From Pararhizobium sp. (GTDB lineage: Bacteria > Pseudomonadota > Alphaproteobacteria > Rhizobiales > Rhizobiaceae), in assembly GCA_017794825.1 (NCBI GenBank), contig CP051237.1:5629342-5693341 (forward strand): a DNA stretch of 64,000 nucleotides, written 5' to 3'. Shown in pieces: positions 25,469 to 33,714 of this stretch. Both the position numbers and the translations under genes were made by a program. Numbering within the stretch: position 1 is the stretch's first letter; each line of letters begins with the position of its first letter. The notes under the pieces are model-generated. The model searched no databases and was not told the origin of the DNA. It saw only the letters and a list, made by a program, of their open reading frames with translations.

Positions 25469-27178
25469 TTATTGTTCCTTGTGCGCCTTCGTCGGGTCGG
25501 GCCAGAAGGTGACGCCCTCGCGCGCCAGCCCTCCGCCGATCGCCATGGGGGCGCCGTCCGCGCGCCAGCAGGCGGCGCCCTCCATGTGATCGCCATCGAA
25601 ACCGATCGCCGCCATCCCGCCGCCAACATGAGCAACGCCGCGCACCGTGTGTCCGAGTTTTGCCAGCGCCTCGTGAACATCAGGCGGGAATCCGAATTCG
25701 ACTTCCGCTTCCTGGCCCTGGGTGAAAACCCGCGGCGCCTCCACGGCTTCCTGCAGGCTCATGCCATGGTCGATGATATTCATGATTGCCTGGAACACGC
25801 AGGCGGGAATGCGATGCGCGCCAGGCAGACCAAGGGCGAAAGCCAGATCGCCGTCCTTCATGCCGATGAATGCGGATATGCCGCTTGTGATTCGCTTGCC
25901 GGGCTCCAGTGACAAAGCGTTGCCCGGATGCGGATCGAACAGATACATGTAGTTGTTTGAAATGATCCCCGTTCCGGGAAAGACCAGGCGCGCGCCGAAC
26001 AGGCTGTTGATCGTCTGTGTGGACGTAACGACATTGCCTTCGCCGTCGGCGATCGTGACGTGGGTCGTATTGTCCGACTCGTTCAACAAAACCTGCGCCT
26101 TGTAATCGCTTGCGCGATCCATCCTGATTTCCGAGCGGCGGCGATCGGCGTAGGTCTTCGAGACAAGTCTCGCGACCGGCACGTTGACGAAGGCGGGATC
26201 GGCCGTCGCCGCCCGCCGGTCGGATGCGGCGATCTTCAGCGCTTCCAGCACAAGGTGCAGCGTTTCCGGCGATCCGAAGCCGCTGCCGGCAATGTCGTAG
26301 CGCTCCATCAGGTTCAGCATCTGGATGACATGCACCCCGCCGGAACAGGGCGGCGGCGGGCCGATCAGATCGTAGCCGCGATAATTCCCATGGACCGGCG
26401 TGCGCCACTCGGTTGTGTATTCGGCAAAATCATCCGCAGTCACGAAGCCGCCATTGGCGGTCATGTATTCGGCGATTTGCCGGCCAAGCGCTCCATCATA
26501 CAGCGTCTCGGGTCCTTCCCGGGTGATCAGCCGGAGGGTATTGGCGTAGTCGCGCTGGACGAGCTTGTCGCCTGCCGCCAGCGGCTGGCCAGCGGGAAGA
26601 AATATGGCCGCAATTGCCGGATCCCGCGACAGATCGGCGGTGTGTTCGGCGATACAGCTTGCAAGGTAGGGCGTTACAAGGAAACCGTTTTCCGCCAGTC
26701 GCACGGCGGGTTCGACGACGTCCTGCAGTTTCAGCGTTCCGAATTCATCCAGCATCTCGCACCAGGCGCGAAGATTGCCCGGAACCGCGATGGAGCGGAT
26801 ACCCACTCTGTTTTCACGGTTCGCTGTTTCCATATAATCCGGCCAGTCATCGGATACCGGCGTGTAGGTGTCAGGCGCGCAGCCCATTGGCGCCGTGCAC
26901 AAACCGTCGATCACTGCTTCGCGACCGTCCACTGTGCGGACAACCGCGCAACCACCGCCGAAAAAACCCACCATCATGGGTTCGACCACGGTCAGCGCGA
27001 ACAAGGCTGCGACCGTGGCGTCGGCGGCGTTGCCGCCTCTCGCCATGATTTCGATCGCCGCCGCCGAAGCCAGCGGATGGTTGGTGACCGCCACGCCGCG
27101 GGACCCGGTAACCGGATCCTTTTCACAGGAAAATTGCGCTGCCCGTGCGACCGACGGCGACACCTGTTGGCTGGACAT
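25469..27178 (-). CDS. Gamma-glutamyltranspeptidase family Ntn-hydrolase
   Basis: Self-processing N-terminal-nucleophile hydrolase of 569 residues. The cleavage and nucleophile site is seen as NTTHVTIADGEGN, with Thr371 expected to become the N-terminus of the small subunit. The large subunit starts with the family sequence HPLASAAAIEIMARGGNAAD. The small-subunit glycine loop is reflected in AFALGLPGAHRIPACVFQAI. No signal peptide is visible, unlike the periplasmic E. coli enzyme, so it may act in the cytoplasm on imported substrate. It is the promoter-proximal gene of a ten-gene operon and faces the IclR gene across about 200 bases with two palindromes. Family members also include cephalosporin acylases and other amidases. 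Confidence 0.9.
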   Translation of the reverse strand: MSSQQVSPSVARAAQFSCEKDPVTGSRGVAVTNHPLASAAAIEIMARGGNAADATVAALFALTVVEPMMVGFFGGGCAVVRTVDGREAVIDGLCTAPMGCAPDTYTPVSDDWPDYMETANRENRVGIRSIAVPGNLRAWCEMLDEFGTLKLQDVVEPAVRLAENGFLVTPYLASCIAEHTADLSRDPAIAAIFLPAGQPLAAGDKLVQRDYANTLRLITREGPETLYDGALGRQIAEYMTANGGFVTADDFAEYTTEWRTPVHGNYRGYDLIGPPPPCSGGVHVIQMLNLMERYDIAGSGFGSPETLHLVLEALKIAASDRRAATADPAFVNVPVARLVSKTYADRRRSEIRMDRASDYKAQVLLNESDNTTHVTIADGEGNVVTSTQTINSLFGARLVFPGTGIISNNYMYLFDPHPGNALSLEPGKRITSGISAFIGMKDGDLAFALGLPGAHRIPACVFQAIMNIIDHGMSLQEAVEAPRVFTQGQEAEVEFGFPPDVHEALAKLGHTVRGVAHVGGGMAAIGFDGDHMEGAACWRADGAPMAIGGGLAREGVTFWPDPTKAHKEQ

Positions 27179-27197
27179 TCACACTACTCTCAATATT

Positions 27198-27214
27198 GGT
27201 TCACCTAGTGAACC
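27198..27214. promoter_or_regulatory. IclR-type operator palindrome 1
   Basis: Perfect inverted repeat GGTTCAC-CTA-GTGAACC, 20 to 36 bases upstream of the ggt-like start codon, in the right place to overlap that promoter or its transcription start. The same GGTTCA-N5-TGAACC core recurs at 27339-27355. The likely binding protein is the IclR regulator encoded at 27385. Confidence 0.7.
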
Positions 27215-27338
27215 TATTGTTCAAAAACAGATTAACAGACACATCAGCGCTGCTGTCAAGGTATCGGATTCAAATACGCCGCATATCTGCAGATTTTCCT
27301 TTGCCTGGCGTTGAAGGCAATGCTAGGGAGAAACATCT

Positions 27339-27355
27339 GGTTCATCAGCTGAACC
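27339..27355. promoter_or_regulatory. IclR-type operator palindrome 2
   Basis: GGTTCA-TCAGC-TGAACC, identical in both arms and spacing to the site at 27198-27214 and centred 141 bases from it. It ends 29 bases before the GTG start of the iclR gene, which suggests autoregulation. Confidence 0.7.
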
Positions 27356-27384
27356 ACTCAGTACTGAGCAGCAAAGGATTCAGA

Positions 27385-28173
27385 GTGGTAAAGAACAGCA
27401 GGCAGCGCGGCCCGGTCTACAAGGCGGTCTCGGCGTCGTTGAAGGTTCTGGAAGTCCTGGAAGCTCTCAACGATATCGGACCTGCAGGTCTCACCGCGAT
27501 ACACAAGCGCGCCGAACTTCCGAAAGCCACGACGCTTCGGATGCTGGAGACACTCTGCTCGGCGGGCTTCGCCACATACGATCCCATCGACAAGACCTAC
27601 GCCGTCGGCCTGCACACCCTTGCGTTGAGCCGCGGTTACAATCCGACCGACGAAATCGTTGCGATCGCAAAACCGGTCGTCAACGAATTGCGCGCCGATC
27701 TCGGATGGCCGTCGGACATCGTGATCTGCCAGAACGACCGTCTCGTCATCGCCGACACGAATACGAAACAGGCCCACTTCTCGATCGTGCGGCACCGGGG
27801 TCCCGGCTCCCAGCTTCCGTTCACCATCTCGGCCACGGGACGCGCCTGGCTCGCCTTCTGCCCACAGGAAATGCGCGAACGGATACTGGAATTCGAGAAC
27901 CCGCACCCCCAGGAATCACGCGATCTGCTCGCCAATCCGGAAAGAATGCGTGCGATCATCGACGAGACGCGCCGCAGGGGATACGGTCTGCAATCGGGAG
28001 AATTCTTTGACGCCGAAGCAGGCGCCGGCGTGCCGGTCATTGTCAATGGCAGCTTGCGCTGCTGCATCAATATCGTCACCGCCCGCAACGCCGTGTCGGT
28101 CGAACAGATCGAAAGGCAATATGTGCCGAAGATTCTGAAGGCGGCTGAAACGATCGCGGCGGCGGCTCTGTAG
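27385..28173 (+). CDS. IclR family transcriptional regulator
   Basis: Regulator of 262 residues. The N-terminal winged helix is seen in SLKVLEVLEALNDIGPAGLT, and the recognition helix in ELPKATTLRMLETLCSAGF. The C-terminal effector domain has AWLAFCPQEMRE and the IclR-type ending with ARNAVSVEQIERQYVPKIL. A GTG at 27385 with AAAGGA seven bases upstream is the best start: longer open frame upstream covers the operator palindromes and lacks similarity. It is divergent from the ggt-ABC-DUF917 operon and very probably controls it. Confidence 0.92.
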   Translation: MVKNSRQRGPVYKAVSASLKVLEVLEALNDIGPAGLTAIHKRAELPKATTLRMLETLCSAGFATYDPIDKTYAVGLHTLALSRGYNPTDEIVAIAKPVVNELRADLGWPSDIVICQNDRLVIADTNTKQAHFSIVRHRGPGSQLPFTISATGRAWLAFCPQEMRERILEFENPHPQESRDLLANPERMRAIIDETRRRGYGLQSGEFFDAEAGAGVPVIVNGSLRCCINIVTARNAVSVEQIERQYVPKILKAAETIAAAAL

Positions 28174-28185
28174 TTTATTCCGAAC

Positions 28186-28980
28186 TCACTCGTAAATCGG
28201 ATCGGTCGTGAACTTCCCGCCCTGGTAGACTGCAGCCGGATCGTCCGGTTGCGGTATCTGCGCCGAACGCTCGACCTCCTGCCGGTAGTCCTCGGCATTC
28301 GACTGCGGAGTCCACCCGAGATACCCGGCGTGCGCATTGTCCCACCATGTCATGCTGTTATTTGAGGCCCCGTAGATCACCGGGCATCCAAGGCGCGGAA
28401 CACGAAAAACGCATTCGACAAGCGAGACGAGATCATCAATGCTGAGCCACGTGGACAGCATGCGGTGGTCTTTCGGCTCCGGAAAACACGACCCGATCCG
28501 CACAAGCGCCGTCTCGATACCGAACTTGTCGTGATAGAGACTGGCGATCGCCTCGCCGAAACATTTTGAAACGCCGTACAGTCCGTCCGGGCGCAAGGGC
28601 GCCCTGTCGTCAAGCCGGCTGGTTTGCGGATGATACCCCACGACATGATTCGAACTTGCAAACAGGATGCGTTTCACATCGTGACGGCGGGCTGCTTCAT
28701 AGAGATTGTAGACCCCGTCAATATTGGCCCAGCGGATCCTGTCGAACCGGTCTTCCACGGATACGCCGCCCAGATGGACAATTCCATCGCAGCCGGCGAC
28801 GAGATCAAGCACGCCATCCGCGTCTCCAAGATCGCATTGGATGACTTCGGCGGTTTCCCCTTCAGCTTCGAAATCTGCAATGTCCGACAACCTGACATGC
28901 TGCGCCAGATGACCGAGCCGGTTGCGCATCATGGCGCCGACGCCGCCCGCAGCGCCGGTTATCAGCAGTCTTTCCATCAT
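28186..28980 (-). CDS. udh: Uronate dehydrogenase
   Basis: Short-chain/extended-type NAD-dependent dehydrogenase of 264 residues that oxidises D-glucuronate or D-galacturonate to the aldarolactone. It has the glycine-rich loop ITGAAGGVGAMMR, an aspartate in RLSDIADF that favours NAD, HLGGVSVED, and the catalytic YGVSK (Tyr about 135, Lys about 139) preceded by FASSNHVVGYH. The sequence follows Agrobacterium Udh closely. GAGGTGAAG precedes two consecutive ATGs at 28980 and 28977. It is the last gene after dctP-dctQ-dctM, so uptake and first oxidation are cotranscribed. Confidence 0.9.
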   Translation of the reverse strand: MMERLLITGAAGGVGAMMRNRLGHLAQHVRLSDIADFEAEGETAEVIQCDLGDADGVLDLVAGCDGIVHLGGVSVEDRFDRIRWANIDGVYNLYEAARRHDVKRILFASSNHVVGYHPQTSRLDDRAPLRPDGLYGVSKCFGEAIASLYHDKFGIETALVRIGSCFPEPKDHRMLSTWLSIDDLVSLVECVFRVPRLGCPVIYGASNNSMTWWDNAHAGYLGWTPQSNAEDYRQEVERSAQIPQPDDPAAVYQGGKFTTDPIYE

Positions 28981-28982
28981 CT

Positions 28983-30260
28983 TCACCTCATGAGATTTGG
29001 CAGGAACATGGAAATCCACGGCACATAGGTCACCAGGAGCAGCGACGCGATAATCGCCAGGTAGAAAGGCCAGATCGTCCGCACGACATGGTCCATGCGA
29101 ACGCCTCCCACGACGCAGCCGACGAACAGGCAGGCGCCGACGGGAGGCGTACAGAGACCGAGGCCGAGATTCATCATGATGATGATGCCGAACTGAATGG
29201 GATCCATGCCCAGATCCCGCGCCAGCGGAAGGAAAATCGGGGTGCAGATCAGGATCAACGCAGCCATGTCCATGATCATGCCGAGCAGCAGCAACACGAT
29301 ATTGATCAGCAACAGGATCATCAGCGGATTGTCGCTGATGCTGGTGATGCTGGAGGCAAGCGTGTCAGGCACGCGGTAGAGCGTCAGCAAATAGGCGAAA
29401 GCGGTCGCCGTCGCCACCAGCATCATGACGAGCGACGTCGTACGAACCGAGGCCAGCACCGCCGTCTTGAATCGCTCCCAGGTCAATTCACGATAGACCA
29501 GAGCCGTCACGATGACGGCGTAGATCGCGCCGAAGGCGCCGGACTCCGTCACCGTCATGACGCCGGACAGCACGCCCCCGACAATGATGACAGCAGTGAG
29601 CAGGCCGGGAACCGCCACCACGAAGCTCATGGCCAGCACCTGCCAGCCCGGAAACGTCTCGGAAGCGTAGCCGCGCCGCACGGCCACCAGGTAGGCGGCC
29701 AGCGCGAGACAGACGCACATCAGGATGCCGGGCACTATCCCGGCGATAAACAGGCTCGAAACCGAGACCCCGCCCGCAGCGACTGCGTAGAGTATCATGT
29801 TGTGGCTGGGCGGTATGACAACGCCGGCGATCGACGACGTCACCGTAACGTTTACGGCGTAATCCGCGTCGTACTTCTTTTCCTTCATAACCGGGATCAT
29901 GATCGAGCCAAGCGCCGATGTGTCAGCCACCGCAGAACCGGAGATCCCGCCAAACAACATGGATGACGCGACGTTGACCACGCCCAGTCCTCCGCGAATG
30001 TTGCCGACCGCCGCCGAGGCGAGACGCACCAGCCTGACCGCAATGCCGCCCTGCAGCATGAGTTCTCCGGCAAAAATGAAAAACGGTATCGCAAGCAGCG
30101 AAAAGACAGAGATGCCCGACATGATCCTTTGAAAGGCCACGAACAATGGCAGCCCCTCATAGACGAATGTCAGGACAGTGGCGATGCCAAGCGCGAACGC
30201 CACCGGCACGCCTGCGATCAACGAGAAGAAGAAGACCCCGAAAAGCAGTATGAGCCCCAA
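28983..30260 (-). CDS. dctM: TRAP transporter large permease (DctM)
   Basis: Large membrane subunit of 425 residues of a tripartite ATP-independent transporter. Many hydrophobic helices are present, with the DctM family motifs LQGGIAVRLVRLASAAVGNI, FGGISGSAVADTSALGSIMI and GLCTPPVGACLFVGCVVGG. It overlaps or nearly abuts udh downstream and follows dctQ by three bases. By its neighbours (udh, kdgD, gli) the cargo should be a uronic or aldaric acid. Confidence 0.95.
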   Translation of the reverse strand: MGLILLFGVFFFSLIAGVPVAFALGIATVLTFVYEGLPLFVAFQRIMSGISVFSLLAIPFFIFAGELMLQGGIAVRLVRLASAAVGNIRGGLGVVNVASSMLFGGISGSAVADTSALGSIMIPVMKEKKYDADYAVNVTVTSSIAGVVIPPSHNMILYAVAAGGVSVSSLFIAGIVPGILMCVCLALAAYLVAVRRGYASETFPGWQVLAMSFVVAVPGLLTAVIIVGGVLSGVMTVTESGAFGAIYAVIVTALVYRELTWERFKTAVLASVRTTSLVMMLVATATAFAYLLTLYRVPDTLASSITSISDNPLMILLLINIVLLLLGMIMDMAALILICTPIFLPLARDLGMDPIQFGIIIMMNLGLGLCTPPVGACLFVGCVVGGVRMDHVVRTIWPFYLAIIASLLLVTYVPWISMFLPNLMR

Positions 30261-30263
30261 AGA

Positions 30264-30812
30264 TCAGCCTCCGGCGTTGCCGGCCGAGCCGGTCAGGACG
30301 TGTTTGACGAGACCGGCAAATTCAAAAAGAGCGAACAGTGCGATCAGTCCGCCGGAAATAGCCATGGGAACCGCGCGCCAGCCCTCGGAAATATCAAGCA
30401 TAGGAATGCGCCGCGCCCATGTGCCAGAGGCGAGCAGACCGCCTTGCCACGCCATGCAGACGCCAAACGTCAGCATCAGCGCGGCCGCGATCAGACGAAA
30501 CACACCCTGCATTGGGAAAGGCATGGCGTCACGAATGAAGTCCACGCCGAGATGCGATTTTCGCCACACGCACGCCGCGCCGCCGAGGAAGGTGATCCAG
30601 ACAACCAGAATCAGTGACAGCTGTTCCACCCAGGTTGGCGTGTCATTGAGCACGTATCTCCCGAACACCAGCCATCCCATCGTGCCGATCAGGATCACAA
30701 GCATCGTTCCGGCGACAAGCATGCATCCGGAGACCGCAACGTCTATGAAGCGACGAAGCGTCGGCCATGAGCCGGCGCCGTCGATGAAACTGTCTTCGCT
30801 CGCTTCCGCCAT
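30264..30812 (-). CDS. dctQ: TRAP transporter small permease (DctQ)
   Basis: Small membrane subunit of 182 residues with four predicted helices and the DctQ hallmark RYVLNDTPTWVEQLSLILVV (Trp-Val/Ala-Glu-Glu-type segment), followed by GGAACVWRKSHLGVDFIRD. It lies between dctP and dctM. A terminator-like hairpin separates it from dctP, so it is probably made at a lower level than the binding protein. Confidence 0.93.
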   Translation of the reverse strand: MAEASEDSFIDGAGSWPTLRRFIDVAVSGCMLVAGTMLVILIGTMGWLVFGRYVLNDTPTWVEQLSLILVVWITFLGGAACVWRKSHLGVDFIRDAMPFPMQGVFRLIAAALMLTFGVCMAWQGGLLASGTWARRIPMLDISEGWRAVPMAISGGLIALFALFEFAGLVKHVLTGSAGNAGG

Positions 30813-30835
30813 CGAATGCGCCTGTGTCCGCCTTG

Positions 30836-30864
30836 AAAAACGCCCGGATCGCTGGACCCGGGCG
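30836..30864 (-). terminator. Intra-operon terminator hairpin between dctP and dctQ
   Basis: On the minus strand CGCCCGG and CCGGGCG pair as a 7-bp GC stem around a 10-base loop (30841-30864), followed by five T residues (30840-30836). It comes right after the dctP stop codon. It should end part of the transcripts and so favour the binding protein over the membrane subunits. Confidence 0.7.
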
Positions 30865-30877
30865 CGTTGCTGCTATC

Positions 30878-31876
30878 CTAGTTGGTCGCCTGGATCGAAT
30901 CGACCAACGGCTTCATATCCGGGTTTTTCGACAGGAAACCCTCGTAGACCGGAGCCATGTGCGCCTGGAAGGCGGCCTTGTCTTCGACCTCGTTGACGGC
31001 TACGCCGGAATCCTCGACCTTCTTACGGCTTTCGAGCTCACGTTCGGCCCAGAGCTTGCGCTGCGTTTCGGCGGCGTTGATTGCGGCCTGGCGCACGATT
31101 TCCTTGTCTTCGTCAGACAGGGCTTCCCAGGCGCCGGTCGAAATGCAAAGGCATTCCGGGATAATCAGGTGGTCGGTGATGGAATAGAATTTCGCAACCT
31201 CGTAATGGTTGGAGCTCTCGAACGACGGATAATTGTTTTCCGCGCCGTCGATTACCCCGGTCTTCAGCGCCTGGTATACTTCCGAATAGGCCATGGGGGT
31301 GGCGTTGCCCCCCAGATTGTCGACCATGTCGACAAACAGGCTGTTGTTCATGACACGGAACTTCATGCCGTCCATGTCCTCGGGCTTCGTGATCGGCTTG
31401 CTGGTGTTGTAGAAGCTTCGCGAGCCGGAATCGAACCAGGAAAGCGCGACCAGCCCCTCTTCCGCGAGTGCGTCGGAAAACTGCTTGCCGATATCGCCGT
31501 CCATCACCGTGTGCATATGATCGATGCCGGTAAAGATGAATGGAAGCGAAAGCACATTCGTCGCCGGAACGATTTCGCCCATCGGCCCCATGTTGAAGTT
31601 GGCGAACTGCAGGGCGTTGTTGCGAGTCTGCTCGATGGCGTCGGGTTGCGAGCCCAGTGTTCCGCTGTGGAACACTTCCGCGGTCACCCGCCCATCCGTC
31701 TTGGAATTGACCTCCTCCACAAACTGGTCCATCGCCACTGAATTCGGATAGCCGGCGGGATGGATGTTCCATCCGCGCCAGTTGTCTGCGTGCGCGGGCG
31801 CGGCGAGCCCGGCCGCGACTCCGCCAGCAATCACGGCCGATGCAGCCAGGCTTCGCATTTGAGTTGCAATATTCAT
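30878..31876 (-). CDS. dctP: TRAP transporter solute-binding protein (DctP)
   Basis: Periplasmic binding protein of 332 residues with a signal peptide (MRSLAASAVIAGGVAAGLAA, ending APAHA-DN). DctP-family features include the segments EVFHSGTLGSQPDAIEQTR and KFRVMNNSLFVDMVDNLGG, the latter containing the arginine that ligates the carboxylate, and TGVIDGAENNYPSF. The ATG at 31874-31876 has GGGAGGAACAGG upstream. It is the first gene of the dctPQM-udh operon, whose promoter faces the GntR gene. A uronate-type cargo is inferred from the neighbours. Confidence 0.93.
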   Translation of the reverse strand: MNIATQMRSLAASAVIAGGVAAGLAAPAHADNWRGWNIHPAGYPNSVAMDQFVEEVNSKTDGRVTAEVFHSGTLGSQPDAIEQTRNNALQFANFNMGPMGEIVPATNVLSLPFIFTGIDHMHTVMDGDIGKQFSDALAEEGLVALSWFDSGSRSFYNTSKPITKPEDMDGMKFRVMNNSLFVDMVDNLGGNATPMAYSEVYQALKTGVIDGAENNYPSFESSNHYEVAKFYSITDHLIIPECLCISTGAWEALSDEDKEIVRQAAINAAETQRKLWAERELESRKKVEDSGVAVNEVEDKAAFQAHMAPVYEGFLSKNPDMKPLVDSIQATN

Positions 31877-31917
31877 GATCCTGTTCCTCCCTTGAAATGC
31901 GATCAGCATTCAAATTC

Positions 31918-31945
31918 ATCATACATGTGATCATATTTGCGTCAA
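31918..31945 (-). promoter_or_regulatory. Sigma-70-type promoter and operator of dctPQM-udh
   Basis: Reading the minus strand, TTGACG (31945-31940), a 16-base spacer and TATGAT (31923-31918) form a good promoter about 40 bases upstream of dctP. The 12-mer ATTCATCATACA (31914-31925, plus strand) overlaps its -10 box and recurs in front of kdgD, so it is the likely binding sequence of the GntR regulator. Confidence 0.7.
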
Positions 31946-31946
31946 T

Positions 31947-32723
31947 ATGTATTATAAGATAGATTGCCGGCAACACAGATCATTCGACCTGGAGCCCAGA
32001 TCATTGGCAAAGGCAACTGCGAAATCCGGCACGCTCGTTGCGCGCGTATGCGATGAAATCAGAGACGCCATCACATCCGGCCGCCACGCCGTCGGCGACA
32101 AGCTTCCATCGGAATCGAAACTGACGGAAATGTTCGCCGTATCGCGAACCGTCGTGCGGGAAGCCGTCGCCAGCCTGCGCGCCGACGGCCTCGTGGAAGC
32201 CCGCCAGGGCGCAGGCGTATTCGTCATCGCCAATCAGATGTCCAGCGGCCCCGCCCTGCTGCAGATCGATGCGCGCCGCGTCTCGTCCATGATCGAGATC
32301 CTGGAACTCAGAACCGCTATCGAGCTTGAATCGGCAGCCTTGGCGGCCAATCGGCGATCACCGGCCCAGGAGGAAGCAATCTATGAAAGATTGAACGAAT
32401 TCGGCCGCGCCTTCGAAGGCGGACGCCCGACAACGGAGGCGGATTTCGCCTTTCATCTCGCAATAGCGGAAGCCACGAACAACCCGCGCTTTCCGGAAAT
32501 TCTCGAGATGTTCGGACACACGGTAATCCCGCGAACATCCCTGCAAGGCGGCGCGACAGAAGACGCCAGCACCCAGTATCTGCAGTTGATCCAGAACGAG
32601 CACAAAACCATAGCCGACGCCATATCACGCGGAGACGCGCAGGCTGCGCGCGAAGCGATGCGGACTCACTTGCGCGGAAGCCAGGAACGTTACCGGCGGC
32701 TTCTGCGTGACGGACAAGCCTGA
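31947..32723 (+). CDS. GntR family regulator, FadR/FCD type
   Basis: Repressor-type regulator of 258 residues. The winged helix covers about residues 28-98 (LVARVCDEIRDAI, GDKLPSESKLTEMFAVSRTV, DGLVEARQGAGVFV). The all-helical FCD effector domain follows, with metal-ligand-type residues in FAFHLAIAEATNNPRF and the terminal EHKTIADAISRGDAQAAREA helices. Its place between dctP and kdgD indicates control by a uronate-pathway intermediate. The ATG at 31947 has no clear ribosome site. A TTG at 32004 with GGAG nine bases upstream would give a more usual N-terminus and should be considered. Confidence 0.9.
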   Translation: MYYKIDCRQHRSFDLEPRSLAKATAKSGTLVARVCDEIRDAITSGRHAVGDKLPSESKLTEMFAVSRTVVREAVASLRADGLVEARQGAGVFVIANQMSSGPALLQIDARRVSSMIEILELRTAIELESAALAANRRSPAQEEAIYERLNEFGRAFEGGRPTTEADFAFHLAIAEATNNPRFPEILEMFGHTVIPRTSLQGGATEDASTQYLQLIQNEHKTIADAISRGDAQAAREAMRTHLRGSQERYRRLLRDGQA

Positions 32724-32725
32724 AT

Positions 32726-32770
32726 ATTCATCATACAAGTTGTTGACTTGTCCGGCGTGACTTCTATCAT
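32726..32770 (+). promoter_or_regulatory. Promoter and GntR operator in front of kdgD
   Basis: TTGACT (32743-32748), 16 bases, then TATCAT (32765-32770) form a promoter about 33 bases before kdgD. Overlapping its -35 is the inverted repeat ACAAGT-TGTTG-ACTTGT (32735-32751), and just before it the 12-mer ATTCATCATACA (32726-32737), which is identical to the one in the dctP promoter. Binding there would block RNA polymerase. Confidence 0.7.
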
Positions 32771-32802
32771 GACGTCACGCGCAACACGAGCAGCAGGCTT
32801 TG

Positions 32803-33714
32803 ATGATGGAACCGAACGACTTGAAATTGGCCTTGGGCTCCGGACTGTTGTCCTTTCCCGTGACTGCATTCGATGACAAGGGTGAGTTCAATGAAGCCCC
32901 CTATCGCAAACATGTCGAATGGCTTTCGCAGTTCGGCGCAGCGGCCCTGTTTGCCGGCGGCGGGACGGGCGAGTTCTTCTCTCTTGCGCCGGACGAGCTT
33001 TCGAACATCGTGCGAGCGGCAAAGGCGGCCGCAGGCGACACCCCGATCATCTCGGGCTGCGGTTACGGAACCAGAATAGCCGTCGACATCGCCAGAAGCG
33101 TGGAGGACGCCGGAGCGGACGGCGTTCTGCTCCTGCCGCAATACCTCATCGAGGCCTCGCAGGAAGGGCTGTACCGGCATGTGAAGTCCGTATGCGACGC
33201 GGTGTCCATCGGCGTCATCGTCTACAACCGGGACAACTGCATCATTCGTCCCGAAACGTTGCGGCGCCTGTGCTCGGAGTGCCCCAACCTGATCGGCTTC
33301 AAGGACGGGTCCGGCGACATAGGGCTTGTGCGCCAGATCACCGCAACGATGTCGGATCGTCTTGTCTATCTCGGGGGAATGCCGACGGCGGAACTGTTTG
33401 CCGAAGCCTATCTCGGCGCCGGTTTTTCGACCTACTCTTCGGCCGTCTTCAATTTTGTGCCGAAGCTTGCGATCGACTTCTATCAGGCGCTCCACAACAA
33501 TGACCGGGCGCATATAGACGCCTGTCTCAAGGATTTCTTCTACCCCTTCATGGCGATCCGGGACCGCAACAAGGGCTACGCGGTTTCGGCGATCAAGGCG
33601 GGGGTTCGGCTCGCCGGATTCGACGCCGGTCCGGTTCGACCACCGCTGACTGATCTCTCAATAGAGGAATGCGCCATGCTGCGCGATCTAGTCGAAAGTC
33701 AGTCCCGTGCTTGA
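32803..33714 (+). CDS. kdgD: 5-dehydro-4-deoxyglucarate dehydratase
   Basis: DapA-superfamily enzyme of 303 residues that dehydrates and decarboxylates 5-keto-4-deoxy-glucarate to 2-oxoglutarate semialdehyde. The family sequence is clear: GLLSFPVTAFDDKGEFNE, FAGGGTGEFFSLAPDEL, VIVYNRDNCII (tyrosine) and LIGFKDGSGDIGLV with the Schiff-base lysine. The start is ATG at 32803 or the next ATG at 32806; both follow a TTG. It overlaps gli by eight bases. It provides the last carbon-skeleton step of the oxidative uronate route. Confidence 0.94.
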   Translation: MMEPNDLKLALGSGLLSFPVTAFDDKGEFNEAPYRKHVEWLSQFGAAALFAGGGTGEFFSLAPDELSNIVRAAKAAAGDTPIISGCGYGTRIAVDIARSVEDAGADGVLLLPQYLIEASQEGLYRHVKSVCDAVSIGVIVYNRDNCIIRPETLRRLCSECPNLIGFKDGSGDIGLVRQITATMSDRLVYLGGMPTAELFAEAYLGAGFSTYSSAVFNFVPKLAIDFYQALHNNDRAHIDACLKDFFYPFMAIRDRNKGYAVSAIKAGVRLAGFDAGPVRPPLTDLSIEECAMLRDLVESQSRA

